A stretch of DNA of 64,000 nt, taken from the NCBI GenBank assembly GCA_946811695.1, contig OX328123.1:30048322-30112321 (forward strand). The letters are read 5' to 3'. How positions within the stretch are numbered: the stretch's first letter is position 1; each line of letters starts with the position of its first letter. The notes beneath the pieces are model-generated. The model was not told the DNA's origin. It saw nothing but the letters and a program-made list of their open reading frames with translations, and made no database searches. Shown here piece by piece: positions 54,127-64,000 of this stretch. This DNA comes from Gonocerus acuteangulatus (Eukaryota > Arthropoda > Insecta > Hemiptera > Coreidae). The position numbers and the translations under genes were made by a program.

Positions 54127-54580
54127 CTGTATAATTTTTCAAACTCCCTTAATCACAGAAAAAAATAAAAAGAAGAAGTAATCATCTAAGTAATTTACTA
54201 ACTCAGCGTAAAACTGACGCGGGACCATCAGCATTTATTGCTAACAGCACTTAAGTATGATACCAAAGAAAACATAAATTTGAAATAGAGGCCAAGTTCC
54301 TCCCCCCACAAAGAAACACTACCTTCCCCAAAAAGCGAGAAATATCCCCTCCTAAAACCTCCAAAAAACGCCTTACCATCCTACACTCCAAAAAAGAAGT
54401 ATGAGTTAGTGTATTAAGTGCACCATATTTTCAACCAAAAATATTTGCCAATACAATAGATGATACAAGAAAGAAATGTCCAAGTTCATTACTTGGAAGA
54501 CCTCATAGTTACTTACTAAGAACAGTAAAGACACTTCAACTGACCTTCAAAAACAACAATAAAAATACTTATATCCAGTT
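54127..54580. other. No gene seen
   Basis: AT-rich with a C-rich patch near 54300. Would be intron if the 53946-54126 exon is real. Confidence 0.35.
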
Positions 54581-54719
54581 ACTAAAATATTACTTTCCTC
54601 AACCAGTTATATTCTTAAACTTGGCAATGCTTAGTTTTCTCTCTAAAGATAATTTCGGCACAAAAAAAAACATTGCCAAGTTTAAGAATATACCTGGTTG
54701 AGGAAAGTGATATTTTAGT
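54581..54719. mobile_element. Palindromic MITE, 49-bp arms
   Basis: 54581-54629 (ACTAAAATATTACTTTCCTC...) and 54671-54719 are reverse complements with two differences; 41-base loop. No coding content. Confidence 0.82.
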
Positions 54720-57700
54720 CCAGCCAAGAGGCGGGGGCGACCACAAAAAATTTGTCATGCAAGTGAGTTATCAATACCTTCATTGTAGTTATAAGGCTGG
54801 TAAGTGTGCACACTTTCAGGTTTCTAAATCAACAATATCAAATTTTATTCAGTTTTGAGCGCTTTTTGACCACTGTGCGACGGGAGGAAAAGGCGCGCTA
54901 AACCTGTCCATATACTCCAGCATTGATTGCAGGGTTAAACACATGCTTACTGAGTGTTTTCAATGAAACATAAAGTTCTTCAAGATTCAGCCGACTAACA
55001 GACACCAGTATGTGCGTATATAAATTATATAAGCAATCAAAAGAAAAATAATGTATGATAGTCTTAATTAATTCAGATTAAGAGCTCGTGTTTTTATCTT
55101 TTCAAATTACTCTAGGAATAAGGATGTTTTTATCTTGTTTCTGCGTCATTATCTCATTCGATAGCCATGAGAGTATTTTGAAATAAATACATCGAGTTTT
55201 GTATTAGGCCTACCTTCAATTTGTACTCAGATTCTTGGAGCATTAGTTACTAGCCTGTGATGTATATCACTCCCACGGGCTCTGGAAAAGTGGAAGAATC
55301 GACTTTCTGGAGAGACGATGTTTGTCCTTGGATAGTTTATTTTCACCGATATATACTCGAGCTGCAATGCGCCACACCCTCGGGCCGAATAAAAGAAGAG
55401 AACTTAAGTACTAACAACAAGAAAAATAAAAATTACCAAAGGCGAGGAATTATTCCCACATTTCTAACAAGGGCATTTGAAATGGATAAACCATAATGTA
55501 CAGCTCTGGCCGACCTTATGTGTGAGGTGTGTTTTGCTTTTATTACATTTAAGTTTATTTACTGTACTATTTGCATACGTGAGAAACATCAGCTGATAAG
55601 CGGCTGTTCTACGTAGGAGGTCGAAGAGTAAGGTCGTCTACATATACATCACTCGGCAATTGATGGTGTCAGATGAAACAAATGGAACCAATTTTTCATG
55701 TTTTCCTAGCGGACATGTTTCTGCCGATATGAAACATGCAATACTCTTGTAATCATAAATGCATATATCCTTGATGCAGGAGCTAACCTGGATTGTAATA
55801 TCACAGCGAGGGTGGGGCTAAAGGGAGCTATGTCTGCATCTCAAGCATACTTTATCTATTTTGGTCGTGAAGAAGTTTCAATCCTCTATATCTGCTTAGA
55901 ATATTACCTAAATCACATAAACAATATTCATTGGATTACCATACGATATTAAAACTACATTTATAACAAGAGCCAGGGCGTATAAAGGAAATAAGTTCCA
56001 AATAATTATTATTTTTTTTTTATAGTACATTTTTACTTATTATTTAAAAGAAGCTGCAGCCCTCTTTAAAACATGAAATGTTGTTAGGCTCCAGTGTTTG
56101 AGGGGTTAAACGTTTAAGGAACGCCTTAAAATGGTAATAATTGAATGAATCAAAAAATTCAATCTACGTATTTTGCTAGCAAATGTCATTAGGAAGCTGC
56201 AGTTAAAATGTAAAGTTGATCAAGGTTAAGTTTCGAGAAAACGACTTCATTTATATGTGTTTTAGAGACTGCTAACGTGAAATTTACTCTTTTCAACGAT
56301 GCTTAATGGGTAGAACCCATCAACAGGTCTATGAGATTTTAATAATTCATATTTACATATATGTATATGAAATAAATAATGAAATTATAATAAAATTTGA
56401 AAATTTAAAATTAGTAAAAAGTAAAAAGCATATATTTTCGAGGGTACGGATTATTTCACTTGACAGTAGCACAATACATGTTTTTCCTTATTTGTATGTT
56501 TGTTCTAGATGTTGGCGTAAATATTTATCTGTTTAAGATATATGAGAATTATGTTAATGTGAAGGCTGTTATCTGTCAAAAGTTCATTCGTATCATGTGG
56601 GAGGTTTGTGCCGTCTCGTTGCTTGTTCTGTTAATATGTGTTTAATAGTCAGCTATCTGTTGCAAATGGCCTGTTTTGTTATTAAAGTTTAATGTTCTGA
56701 AATGTTCATTTTTTTCCTATTTAATTTGTTTTCATACTTTCTTGTAATAAAGATAAAAAAAATGGGTTTTAATTTTGAAATGTATTGAAGGAGGACCAAA
56801 AAAAACAAAACTTAACAGTTAAAAAGGGCCCAATCGAAGCTCGCTCAAAAGATTATCTTCAAATCAGCATTGCGTTCACTCGGCATCGGGACTTCACCCG
56901 AAAAATCGTATTTTTTGACTGTATAAAAAAATTGTCTTCGCATAAACACTCTTGGTTATCATTTTTGATAAGTTAAGGAAGAATTTTAGCCCTAAAAAAA
57001 CGGTATTAAAAAAGTTACGAGGTACCATTATTCCTTAAGTTACTATGTTGATAATAAATAAAAAATGAATTATTTCTTTATATTCCTTCTTTCTTTATTT
57101 CCACCGTGGACACTTAACTGCTTTCTTTGGCATCCAAAAGTACCTGATTTTTTATCAACTCGATGGCTAACTTACTGCACCTCATCATAATGTGATTTTG
57201 GTCCAAAGACGTGTTTCCAGACTGGAATTTGCCTCAAGATTGTCTTCCTACAATAGCTTGTCTGCATCAAGACATGTTTAGGATACTGAAATCGCTTGAA
57301 TAATGCGCAAGATTTAAGCCAATTCCGGGTGCGGAAAAGGTTTAAGTCTTGCTAAGTGGAGCATACGCATTCTGCAAACCAAGTCAGACTTAAATCATAT
57401 TTTATGAAACCCTACAGATCCTTCAACGAGGCTTGGAAACATTCTCCGAAGCCCGAAGCCGGTAGAGCAGGTCCGAAGGGAGGGAATTAATTGAGTGTGT
57501 TGTAATCTAAGGGCCGAGATGCACGTGGACCTAGGTCAACAAAAAACCCTTGAAGGAGCTTGGGGGTCAGTAACCCAACAAGGTCGGCCTCTCTCCTCTA
57601 TAATGGATCTCACCCTATTAAGATATTAGCTTAAACCTAATGGCCGGGAAGAAATTAATACATTGTCATTCCTTTTTGTTGGGATCAATAAGGAGAAGGT

Positions 57701-58167
57701 CTTTCCTTGGGTTCTTATCAGATCAATACTCCATAGTAATAAACTACATTTATTTGTTTCAATATCTTATGATTTGTACAGACCAGCACACACTCATGAG
57801 TAAAATCAGTTTATAATAAGCTATAGGTGCGTAACAAACATTGACAGTTGATAAGGCAGCACACAATCACAAATACCTGAAGATGAGGTTAAGGTCAGAG
57901 ATCTGGCAATAACGATTTTTTATCGAGTTTTGTATTAATCCTTAATGAGCTCAATTGGGAAATAGAATGGTTAAAATCGGAGACGCGGAGAACGTATTAC
58001 ACGATGAAGACTAGAAGAACCTGGCGGGCTATGTCAAAAGTGCTGGGACACTACAGGTGATTTTTAATGGCTCAATATGATTTATAAATATTTATAATAA
58101 AGATGTAGTCTTAGTATATTCTTCTTTTCTCCCCCCCCCAAAAAAAAATTCTGAGGTCAAGCTTAGC
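54720..58167. other. Long stretch without recognised gene
   Basis: AT-rich sequence; open frames at 54673, 55257, 56306, 56460 and 56785 carry no domain. A CGCGCTAAACCTG block (54892) recalls the repeat at 27036 and 49851. A GC-richer part at 57400-57660 is unassigned. Confidence 0.4.
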
Positions 58168-58339
58168 TTCACCTCAAACAACAAATACTTCATTTATTTA
58201 TTTCATTTCCTTACACATAACGTTTTGGCCTTTAGTCCATGTTCAAATTACTAAAAGAAAAAAAAATTAAGTAATAATACCAACCAAGGTGAGGAATAAC
58301 CCTTCAAAGCTCCAAAACTTACTTTTATTTTACCGTTAC

Positions 58340-58368
58340 AACGTTTCGGACTATTCGTCCATCTTCAG
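58340..58368 (-). ncRNA. Third hammerhead-like motif
   Basis: Minus strand: CTGAAGA, stem II GGAC/GTCC with a short loop (GAATA), GAAAC, then GTT as cleavage triplet, followed by GTAACGGTAAAATAAAAGTA. Core residues of the hammerhead are all present; stem I is poor. Probably the pseudo-LTR of another Penelope family. Confidence 0.55.
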
Positions 58369-58823
58369 GAGATCATGTCCTGTCAATAATTAAAGTTACA
58401 TTAAAAACGTCATAAAATCTAGTCATCAAAAAAATTAAGTGTTACCTTTACATTAAACCGTCTTATTCTATCATTTGTAATAATATAACGACCCTATATC
58501 AATATTTATATATAATTTAAAATTTATATCGAAACAGGTGTTTTGTTTATCGAAACAGTTAAAATTTACCTGTTAAAAAAACTTTTATTTTAGAAGTTAA
58601 AAAATAACTGTTAAAAAAACTTTTATTTAAAAGTTTTGGCAGTAAATGTTATTTAGGAACTTCCAAAATTAGGTACATTAAAATAAAAATTAATGTTAAT
58701 ATTTTTCAATGTGAAATAAACGTTTTAAGTATTTTAATCAATAATTTTAGGGTTTTGTTCGTTTACAATACCTGGAATACTGACAAGAAAGAAAATACAC
58801 ACTTCCATACCTATATTAACTAG

Positions 58824-58964
58824 CCCTTATCCTACACCGTCAGCCCAGGAATTCACGTAAGTGTTGAAAGAGCCTTTTCAACCCTAAAGTATGTATTAAA
58901 TGATTATAGATATAATCTAAATTCCACAAAATTACGGGATAAATTATTTTTAAAATTTAGTTAA
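58824..58964 (+). pseudogene. hAT transposase C-terminal dimerisation fragment
   Basis: Open for 46 codons to a TAA: SPGIHVSVERAFSTLKYVLN, DYRYNLNSTKLRDKLFLK. The SVERAFS-LK motif is the hallmark of the hAT C-terminal dimerisation domain. A stop lies just upstream (58821) and the catalytic part is absent. The likely right terminus of the element is at 59270. Confidence 0.75.
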
Positions 58965-59251
58965 TAAATTATTATTGAAATTGAATTAATTCATCAAAAT
59001 AAGTGTTTGGTTCTTTGTTTAAAAATTTATTTTTGTTTATTTACTGAAATATATTTGTTGATACAAAACAAAAAAAAAAATAGTAGCTTTAATTTAAACG
59101 TTTTCCTATTAAGTGTTTTAGTAACAATTACTATAAAACTTTTATGCTTTAGGTTGAAAAATAACAGTTAAAAAAAACTTTTTTAAAAAAAGTTACAACC
59201 CAAACAGTTATTTTATACGTTTCAAAAATACGTTTTTAAAATAAAAGTTAA

Positions 59252-59270
59252 CAATTATTTTCGACCCCTG
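59252..59270 (-). repeat. Probable right terminal inverted repeat of the hAT relic
   Basis: The minus strand starts CAGGGGTCGAAAATAATTG, a typical hAT terminus 300 bp downstream of the dimerisation domain. No matching left end was found, so the element is incomplete. Confidence 0.5.
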
Positions 59271-59773
59271 CTTTAAAACCTTATTTGACCTTAAAAATAG
59301 CAGCTTCTTTATCACTCACTCCTTGGTATAAATCTCAACAAATGACCATTTAATCGTAAAATTATTATCACATATCTATATATAGGGTGGTTATCTTAAT
59401 ATAAATGATGGAATAAGAGGATTTATAGTAAAGTTAAACCTTACTTTATTTTTCTTCTAGTGATTAAACTATCGGCCTTTAGGCCGATACGTGAAGAGAT
59501 GAAATAAATAAATGAAATATTTGTAGTATGAGGTGATGATCATAAGGTGTTTTTGAAGATGTACTGTTTGTTTTCCTGAGAAAACTGTAGTATTTCTTTT
59601 GAAATTTGAAAAAATAATTAATTTATTTATATAAAATAACTTTATGTCTCATGAAATATTTATAGAAACTTTATGTACTCTGAAAAGACGTGTTTCAAAA
59701 ATAAACTAAATCGGTTAATTAGAAGTTGGGGTTTAATCTGTAATGCGTTCGAATTGAATTAAGCGGCAAAGGC

Positions 59774-61500
59774 GTTGGTTGCAGTGTTGGGCAAAACTAA
59801 CGTTAGTAAACTAAACTAACGTTAGTTTTCCCTAACTAAAACTAAACTAATGTTATATTTTTAGTTTTAGTTTTAGTTTAGTTTTAGATTTGTATAATTA
59901 TTAATCATATGGACTCCGTTTTTAGCACTTTCCTCCGAAGGAAAGTAGCTATTGAGGTTGGACTCATGACGGCATTTTTGAAAAATTTCTTCAAATCTTT
60001 ATCGATCCTACCTAGTAGACACCGAAAATGACCCCCGTTAAAATTTATATATATCTATATATAGCATTCAATTAGCAAACGATTGAACGAGTTCGTTAAC
60101 CACCATAATCGGTCCACCGGAAGGGGGGGTTTACCCCGAACCCAAAACACTAATTTGACCATTTCAGCCGTAATATTTGTTATATTTCAACGAAACTTGG
60201 TATTCGTAGTGGTAATATAGAGAGAAAAGTGAGATATAAAAATGAACTAAATCGGTTCATAAGGAGGGGGGGGGGGGTTTACTCTGTCCAACAATACCAA
60301 TTCGCCACTACCAGCCGTGATTTTAGGTATATTTCGACGAAACTCGGTATTCATAGTGGTAATCTACAGGTAAATATGTGTTGTAAAAATAAACTAAATC
60401 GGTTCATTAGGAGGGGGGGGGGGGTTACTCCAGACCCACAATACCAATTCGCCTCTACCAACCGTGATTTTTGGTATATTTCGACGAAACTCGGTAATCG
60501 TAGTGGTAATCTACAGGTAAATATGTGATGTAAGAATAAACTAAATCGGTTCATTAGGAGGGGGGGTTTACTCCGGACCCAAATTTTTAATATACTCATA
60601 CTGGTCGTAATTTCTGCTGTATTGTAACGAAACGCGGTATACGTCGTGGGTAACTCATGAGAAAGAAGTGTTATAAAAATGAGCTGAATCGGTCAATCGG
60701 AAAGGGGGGTTTACTTTGTAATATATTTCAATAGAAAAGCCAGCCAGACATAGGTCCACAAAGGCGCCGCAAGGAACGCTAGAGGGACTGTATCCGGTTC
60801 CTGCGTTAGATCAAAATACGATAATATGAGGTTTATTGTATTTATTAAGTAGTGTAATATGTACCATGTGTAAACATAACTCTGGAAGCAAATTAATAAT
60901 TTATCATTTACTCATTACAAAATTAAAAGAGAACTATTCATGTTTTTATTTTATTTATGTAGGATATTTTAAGCAAATTGTTCTGGAAATCAGTCTACAC
61001 TACCCAAATTCTGAGGAAAGTGCTTAGTTATGCAGCTCCTGCGTGACGGACTTTTTAGTAATGCAATTAGTTTAGTTTAGTAAAAGAGACCTAAATTTGT
61101 GATTTTAGTTTAGTTTTAGTTTTTAGTTAACTAATTCAGTTTATCAAAGAACATATGTTTTCAAATTACGAGAAAAAGCCACAATTTCTTATTCTTAAGC
61201 AAGTTCTATTAGTTTTAATAATTTACTTAATTATCGAAATAACATATGATTTATATTAATTCATGTTATTTTAGTAAAACTAAACTAAACTAAACTAACT
61301 GAATTGTTAGTTTAGTTTTTAGTCAATTCCCAAAGATTTAGTTTTAGTTTTAGTTTAGTTAAAATCCATTAATTAGTAAAATTTTAGTTTTAGTTTTTTT
61401 TTAGGTTGCAATTTTTAGTTTAGTTTTAGTTTATTCCAAAAAGTGAATTTAGTTTTAATTTTAGTTTTAGTTTTTAGTTTTGCCCAACATTGGTTGGTTG
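59774..61500. mobile_element. hAT-type non-autonomous element, 1711 bp, 8-bp TSD
   Basis: GTTGGTTG flanks at 59774-59781 and 61493-61500. Termini CAGTGTTGGGCAAAACTAA and, from the right, CAATGTTGGGCAAAACTAA differ once. The element proper consists of AACTAAACTAA / TTTAGTTTTAG simple repeats and has no ORF; 1136 bp of it is a nested HINE-like repeat. Confidence 0.88.
59920..61055 (-). mobile_element. HINE/Helentron-like repeat, copy 2, nested in the hAT element
   Basis: Inverse orientation to copies 1 and 3: begins TTTTAGCACTTTCCTCCGAA and ends GCGTGACGGACTTTT. It contains five ~141-bp units with G-run starts (for example GGAGGGGGGGGGGG at 60262 and 60411) and the segment GCCGCAAGGAACGCTAGAGG (~60766). 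Apparent ORFs within (60229-60599) are repeats, not genes. Confidence 0.68.
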
Positions 61501-61586
61501 TTGCTTCTATGAGCGAAGCGCTGAACAGGGACGCCTTATCCGGCTTCTGATGTTCATTACAAATATAAAAGAGCAAAACTATTTAT

Positions 61587-61652
<66 letters not shown>

Positions 61653-61982
61653 GTATAGGTTATATTAAGCAAATTATTCAGGAGTGTACTCGTACACTAA
61701 CAATTTTCTGAGGAATATGCTTAGTTATGCAGCTCCTGCGTGAGGGACTTCTGTAACCAAACTTGGGTGAATGTGTTGTACTGACTTATAATGATGTGAA
61801 ACTTGCTTCTTACTTTATTTACATACAAAAAAGTTATTATTATTAATCTATATGAATACAAAATAAATAAATAGTTTCGCTAATTAATATTTGTTATCAG
61901 CTGACTCGATTATCAATTCACAAAAAAATAAATTAAAAAAAATACATTGATATAACTTTAAACTGCTAAAAGCATCTTATAA
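61501..61982. repeat. HINE-like fragment with (TA)n
   Basis: Blocks GAGCAAAACTATTTATG, (TA)n at ~61590-61647, TTAAGCAAATTATTCAGGAG and GCTTAGTTATGCAGCTCCTG, in the order of the right part of copy 2. A truncated, diverged copy. Confidence 0.65.
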
Positions 61983-62902
61983 AAAAGTCCGTCACGCAGG
62001 AGCTGCATAACTAAGCACTTTCCTCAGAATTTGGGTAGTGTAGACTCCTTTCCAGAACAATTTGCTTAAAATATCCTACATAAATAAAATAAAAACGTGA
62101 ATAGTTCTCATTTTGTAATGAGTAACTGATCAATTATTAATCTGCTTCCAGAGTTATGTTTACACATGGTACCTACTACACTACGTAATAAATACAAAAA
62201 TCCTCATATTATCGTATTTTGATCTAACGCAGGAACAGGATACAGTCACTCTAGTGGTAGAAAGCGCTCCTTGCGGCGGCTTTGTGAACCTACGTCTGCC
62301 GGCTTTTCTATTCAAATATATTACAAATTAAACCCCCGCTTTCCGATTGACCGATTCAGCTCATTTTTACAACACTTCTTTCTCATGAGTTACCCACGAC
62401 GTATACCGCGTTTCGTTACAATACAGCAGAAATTACGACCGGTATGAGTATATTAGGAATTTGGGTCCGGAGTAAACCCCCCCTTCTAATGAACCGATTT
62501 AGTTTATTTTTACAACACACATTTACCTGTGGATTAGCACTACGAATACCGAGTTTCGTCGAAATATACCAAAAATCACGGCTGGTAGTGGCGAATTGGT
62601 ATTGTGGGTCCGGAGTAAACCCCCCCTTCTAATGAACCGATTTAGTTCATTTTTATATCTCACTTTTCTCTCTATATTACCACTACGAATACACAGTTTC
62701 GTTGAAATATAACAAATATTATGGCTGACATAGTCAAATAAGTGTTTTGGGTTCGGGGTAAACCCCCCCTTCCGGTGGACCGACTTTAGTGGTTAACGAA
62801 CTCGTTCAATCGTTTGCTAATTGAATGCTATATACCAAGTTTCGTGACGAAAAAACAAAAACTCTGGCCGCTATCGTGTTAACAGACACATATATATATA
62901 TA

Positions 62903-62974
<72 letters not shown>

Positions 62975-63108
62975 TATATATAAATTTTAACGGGGGTCAT
63001 TTTCGGTGTCTACTAGGTAGGATCGATAAAGATTTGAAGAAATTTTTCAAAAATTCCGTCATGAGTCCAACCTCAATAGCTACTTTCCTTCGGAGGAAAG
63101 TGCTAAAA
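61983..63108 (+). mobile_element. HINE/Helentron-like repeat, copy 3 (1126 bp)
   Basis: Starts AAAAGTCCGTCACGCAGGAG; four ~141-bp units from ~62330 to ~62880; (TA)n ~62887-62972 after GTTAACAGACACA; ends with the hairpin ACTTTCCT/AGGAAAGT and GCTAAAA. With copy 2 it forms a 1.1-kb inverted pair separated by ~930 bp. Confidence 0.68.
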
Positions 63109-63188
63109 GATATGTATTAATATTTACGTCTTAATAAATACTTAATCCAAATTTTTAGCCTAGTCAAAGATTTTAATCTCAAAATAAC

Positions 63189-63436
63189 TTTTTTTTTTTT
63201 ACATCACATCAACATCTAGGACATTAGCACTACGCCATCTATAGGTTACCAACCTTTCTAAATACCCATGGTGCACCAGGGACATTAGCGCTACGCCATC
63301 TATAGGTTACCAACCTTTCTAAATACCCATGGTGCACCAGGGACATTTTTTCCACGGTTCCCGAAATGAATAAAACTCAACCTGAGGGGCAGGCGGAACT
63401 CGACCCATCATACGAATCCAAGGCATTGGCAACTGG
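63189..63436 (-). mobile_element. tRNA-derived SINE with duplicated 61-bp tail
   Basis: Minus strand: head with B-box-like GGGTCGAGTTCC, then GGTTGGTAACCTATAGATGG, CGTAGCGCTAATGTCC twice (61-bp period, copies from 63220 and 63281), ending ...GATGTGATGTAAAA with A12. The tail is related to that of the 5S SINE. Confidence 0.65.
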
Positions 63437-64000
63437 AAAACAAGAAGACCCTCTGAGGATAATTGTACTCTGATTATTTCTATTTCCAAATATATAATTC
63501 CGATCACCAACTACTATTATTATTAAAATTATAGGATCATTTGATTCGTGTTATATTTTCTAACTAGCTGAATACCCGCCCTTCGTCACGGCAGATAATG
63601 TTATCTTAGCACGGTGTAGTTTATTATAGTACGGTTCCGGTCATACTATATGTTATTCATCAATTGATAAGTAATCAAAGTATAATGTTTCTTGACCCTG
63701 GGGCGCTCCGGACCAGTGTCAACACACAGATAACCTAGAGATAAGCCTTTATCTATAGGTTACCAGTAACAGGAGTTTAGCCAGTGCAAGTTAAAATTCG
63801 TTGTCAGTAATAAATGGACGTTAAAATTTCAAAAGTTATGTTTCGGAATCATAACCTACTAAATTTTAACATTGTTTCCAAGATGTCATTTGGAAACACC
63901 CGTTATATTTGGGAGCATTACAAACAAGTCTTCACACTGGGGATGCTGATGGGTGTGGAGGCTGTGCAAGGGTTCGGGATATTATAACCTCGGATAGACC
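63437..64000. other. Window end; SINE-related fragment
   Basis: 63740-63835 has TATCTATAGGTTACCAG and AATAAATGGACGTTAAAATT, the same end as the SINE at 42665-42905 in forward orientation. No gene seen up to 64000. Confidence 0.5.

Larger units (their letters stand above)
58168..59545. mobile_element. Old Penelope-type end pair in inverse orientation, with hAT relic between
   Basis: 58168-58250 (CACCTCAAACAACAAATACT, TCATTTATTTATTTCATT, then AACGTTTTGGCCTTTAGTCC) is the diverged reverse complement of 59455-59545 (ATCGGCCTTTAGGCCGATACG, GATGAAATAAATAAATGAAA, TATGAGGTGA). Each end shows a decayed stem-II-like hairpin next to ACGT. The layout repeats the outward-facing pseudo-LTR plan of the young Penelope copies. 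Interpretation is inference. Confidence 0.45.

Noticed and set aside
60229..60599. 99-codon ORF with internal repeats (NRFIRRGGG)
   Set aside because: Translation of the ~141-bp tandem units of the HINE-like repeat; the reverse strand is equally open.

Overview
The window is AT-rich, intron-bearing nuclear DNA from a eukaryote, most probably an arthropod (likely an insect). The evidence is a single split host gene and repeat families typical of arthropod genomes: Penelope-like elements with a GIY-YIG endonuclease, an insect-type Tc1/mariner transposase, hAT and piggyBac remnants, a 5S-rRNA-derived SINE and tRNA-derived SINEs. There are no operons, bacterial ribosome binding sites or CRISPR arrays. 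The species cannot be named from the sequence.

The one host gene recognised with confidence is SIL1, the nucleotide exchange factor of the ER chaperone BiP. It runs on the minus strand from an ATG at 19010 to a sixth coding exon ending at 5591; the last ~70 residues are expected left of the window. Its introns are full of mobile DNA. Intron 1 holds a non-LTR retrotransposon RNase H relic. Intron 2 holds a 254-bp palindromic MITE and a 586-bp foldback element. Intron 4 holds a long (TA)n tract and a 31-bp inverted repeat. Intron 5 holds a Penelope-like copy only 52 bp from the exon 6 acceptor, a second hammerhead-bearing fragment and a piggyBac relic. A non-autonomous LTR retrotransposon (1 to ~4855) lies between exon 6 and the missing last exon.

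The strongest region is 5860-8453 plus 19399-24320: two insertions of one young Penelope-like family. Both are built head-to-head, with the 3' pseudo-LTR and its minimal hammerhead ribozyme facing outward at both ends. Both are bounded by 11-bp target duplications. The second contains an intact 821-codon ORF (21285-23750) with N-terminal, RT and GIY-YIG domains. The C-terminal 349 residues are identical in all three copies, so the family moved recently.

From 24.3 kb to the right end I see no confident host gene, only repeats. These include: a 1333-bp foldback transposon with an 8-bp TSD (24395-25727); a GC-rich fragment of a different Penelope family (26105-26868); a 427-bp hAT MITE (27238-27664); three copies of a ~1-kb Helentron/HINE-like repeat (28762-29747, 59920-61055, 61983-63108), one nested in a 1711-bp hAT-type element; a fresh 5S SINE (40333-40564) and several other SINEs that share its 3' tail; a TIR element with a nested SINE (42582-43347); a 15-codon minisatellite (44690-45200); a Tc1/mariner element with ~290-bp TIRs and a broken transposase (51872-53848); and several small palindromes. 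A few unrecognised ORFs (34155-34854, 43725-44042, 53946-54126) are listed with low confidence.
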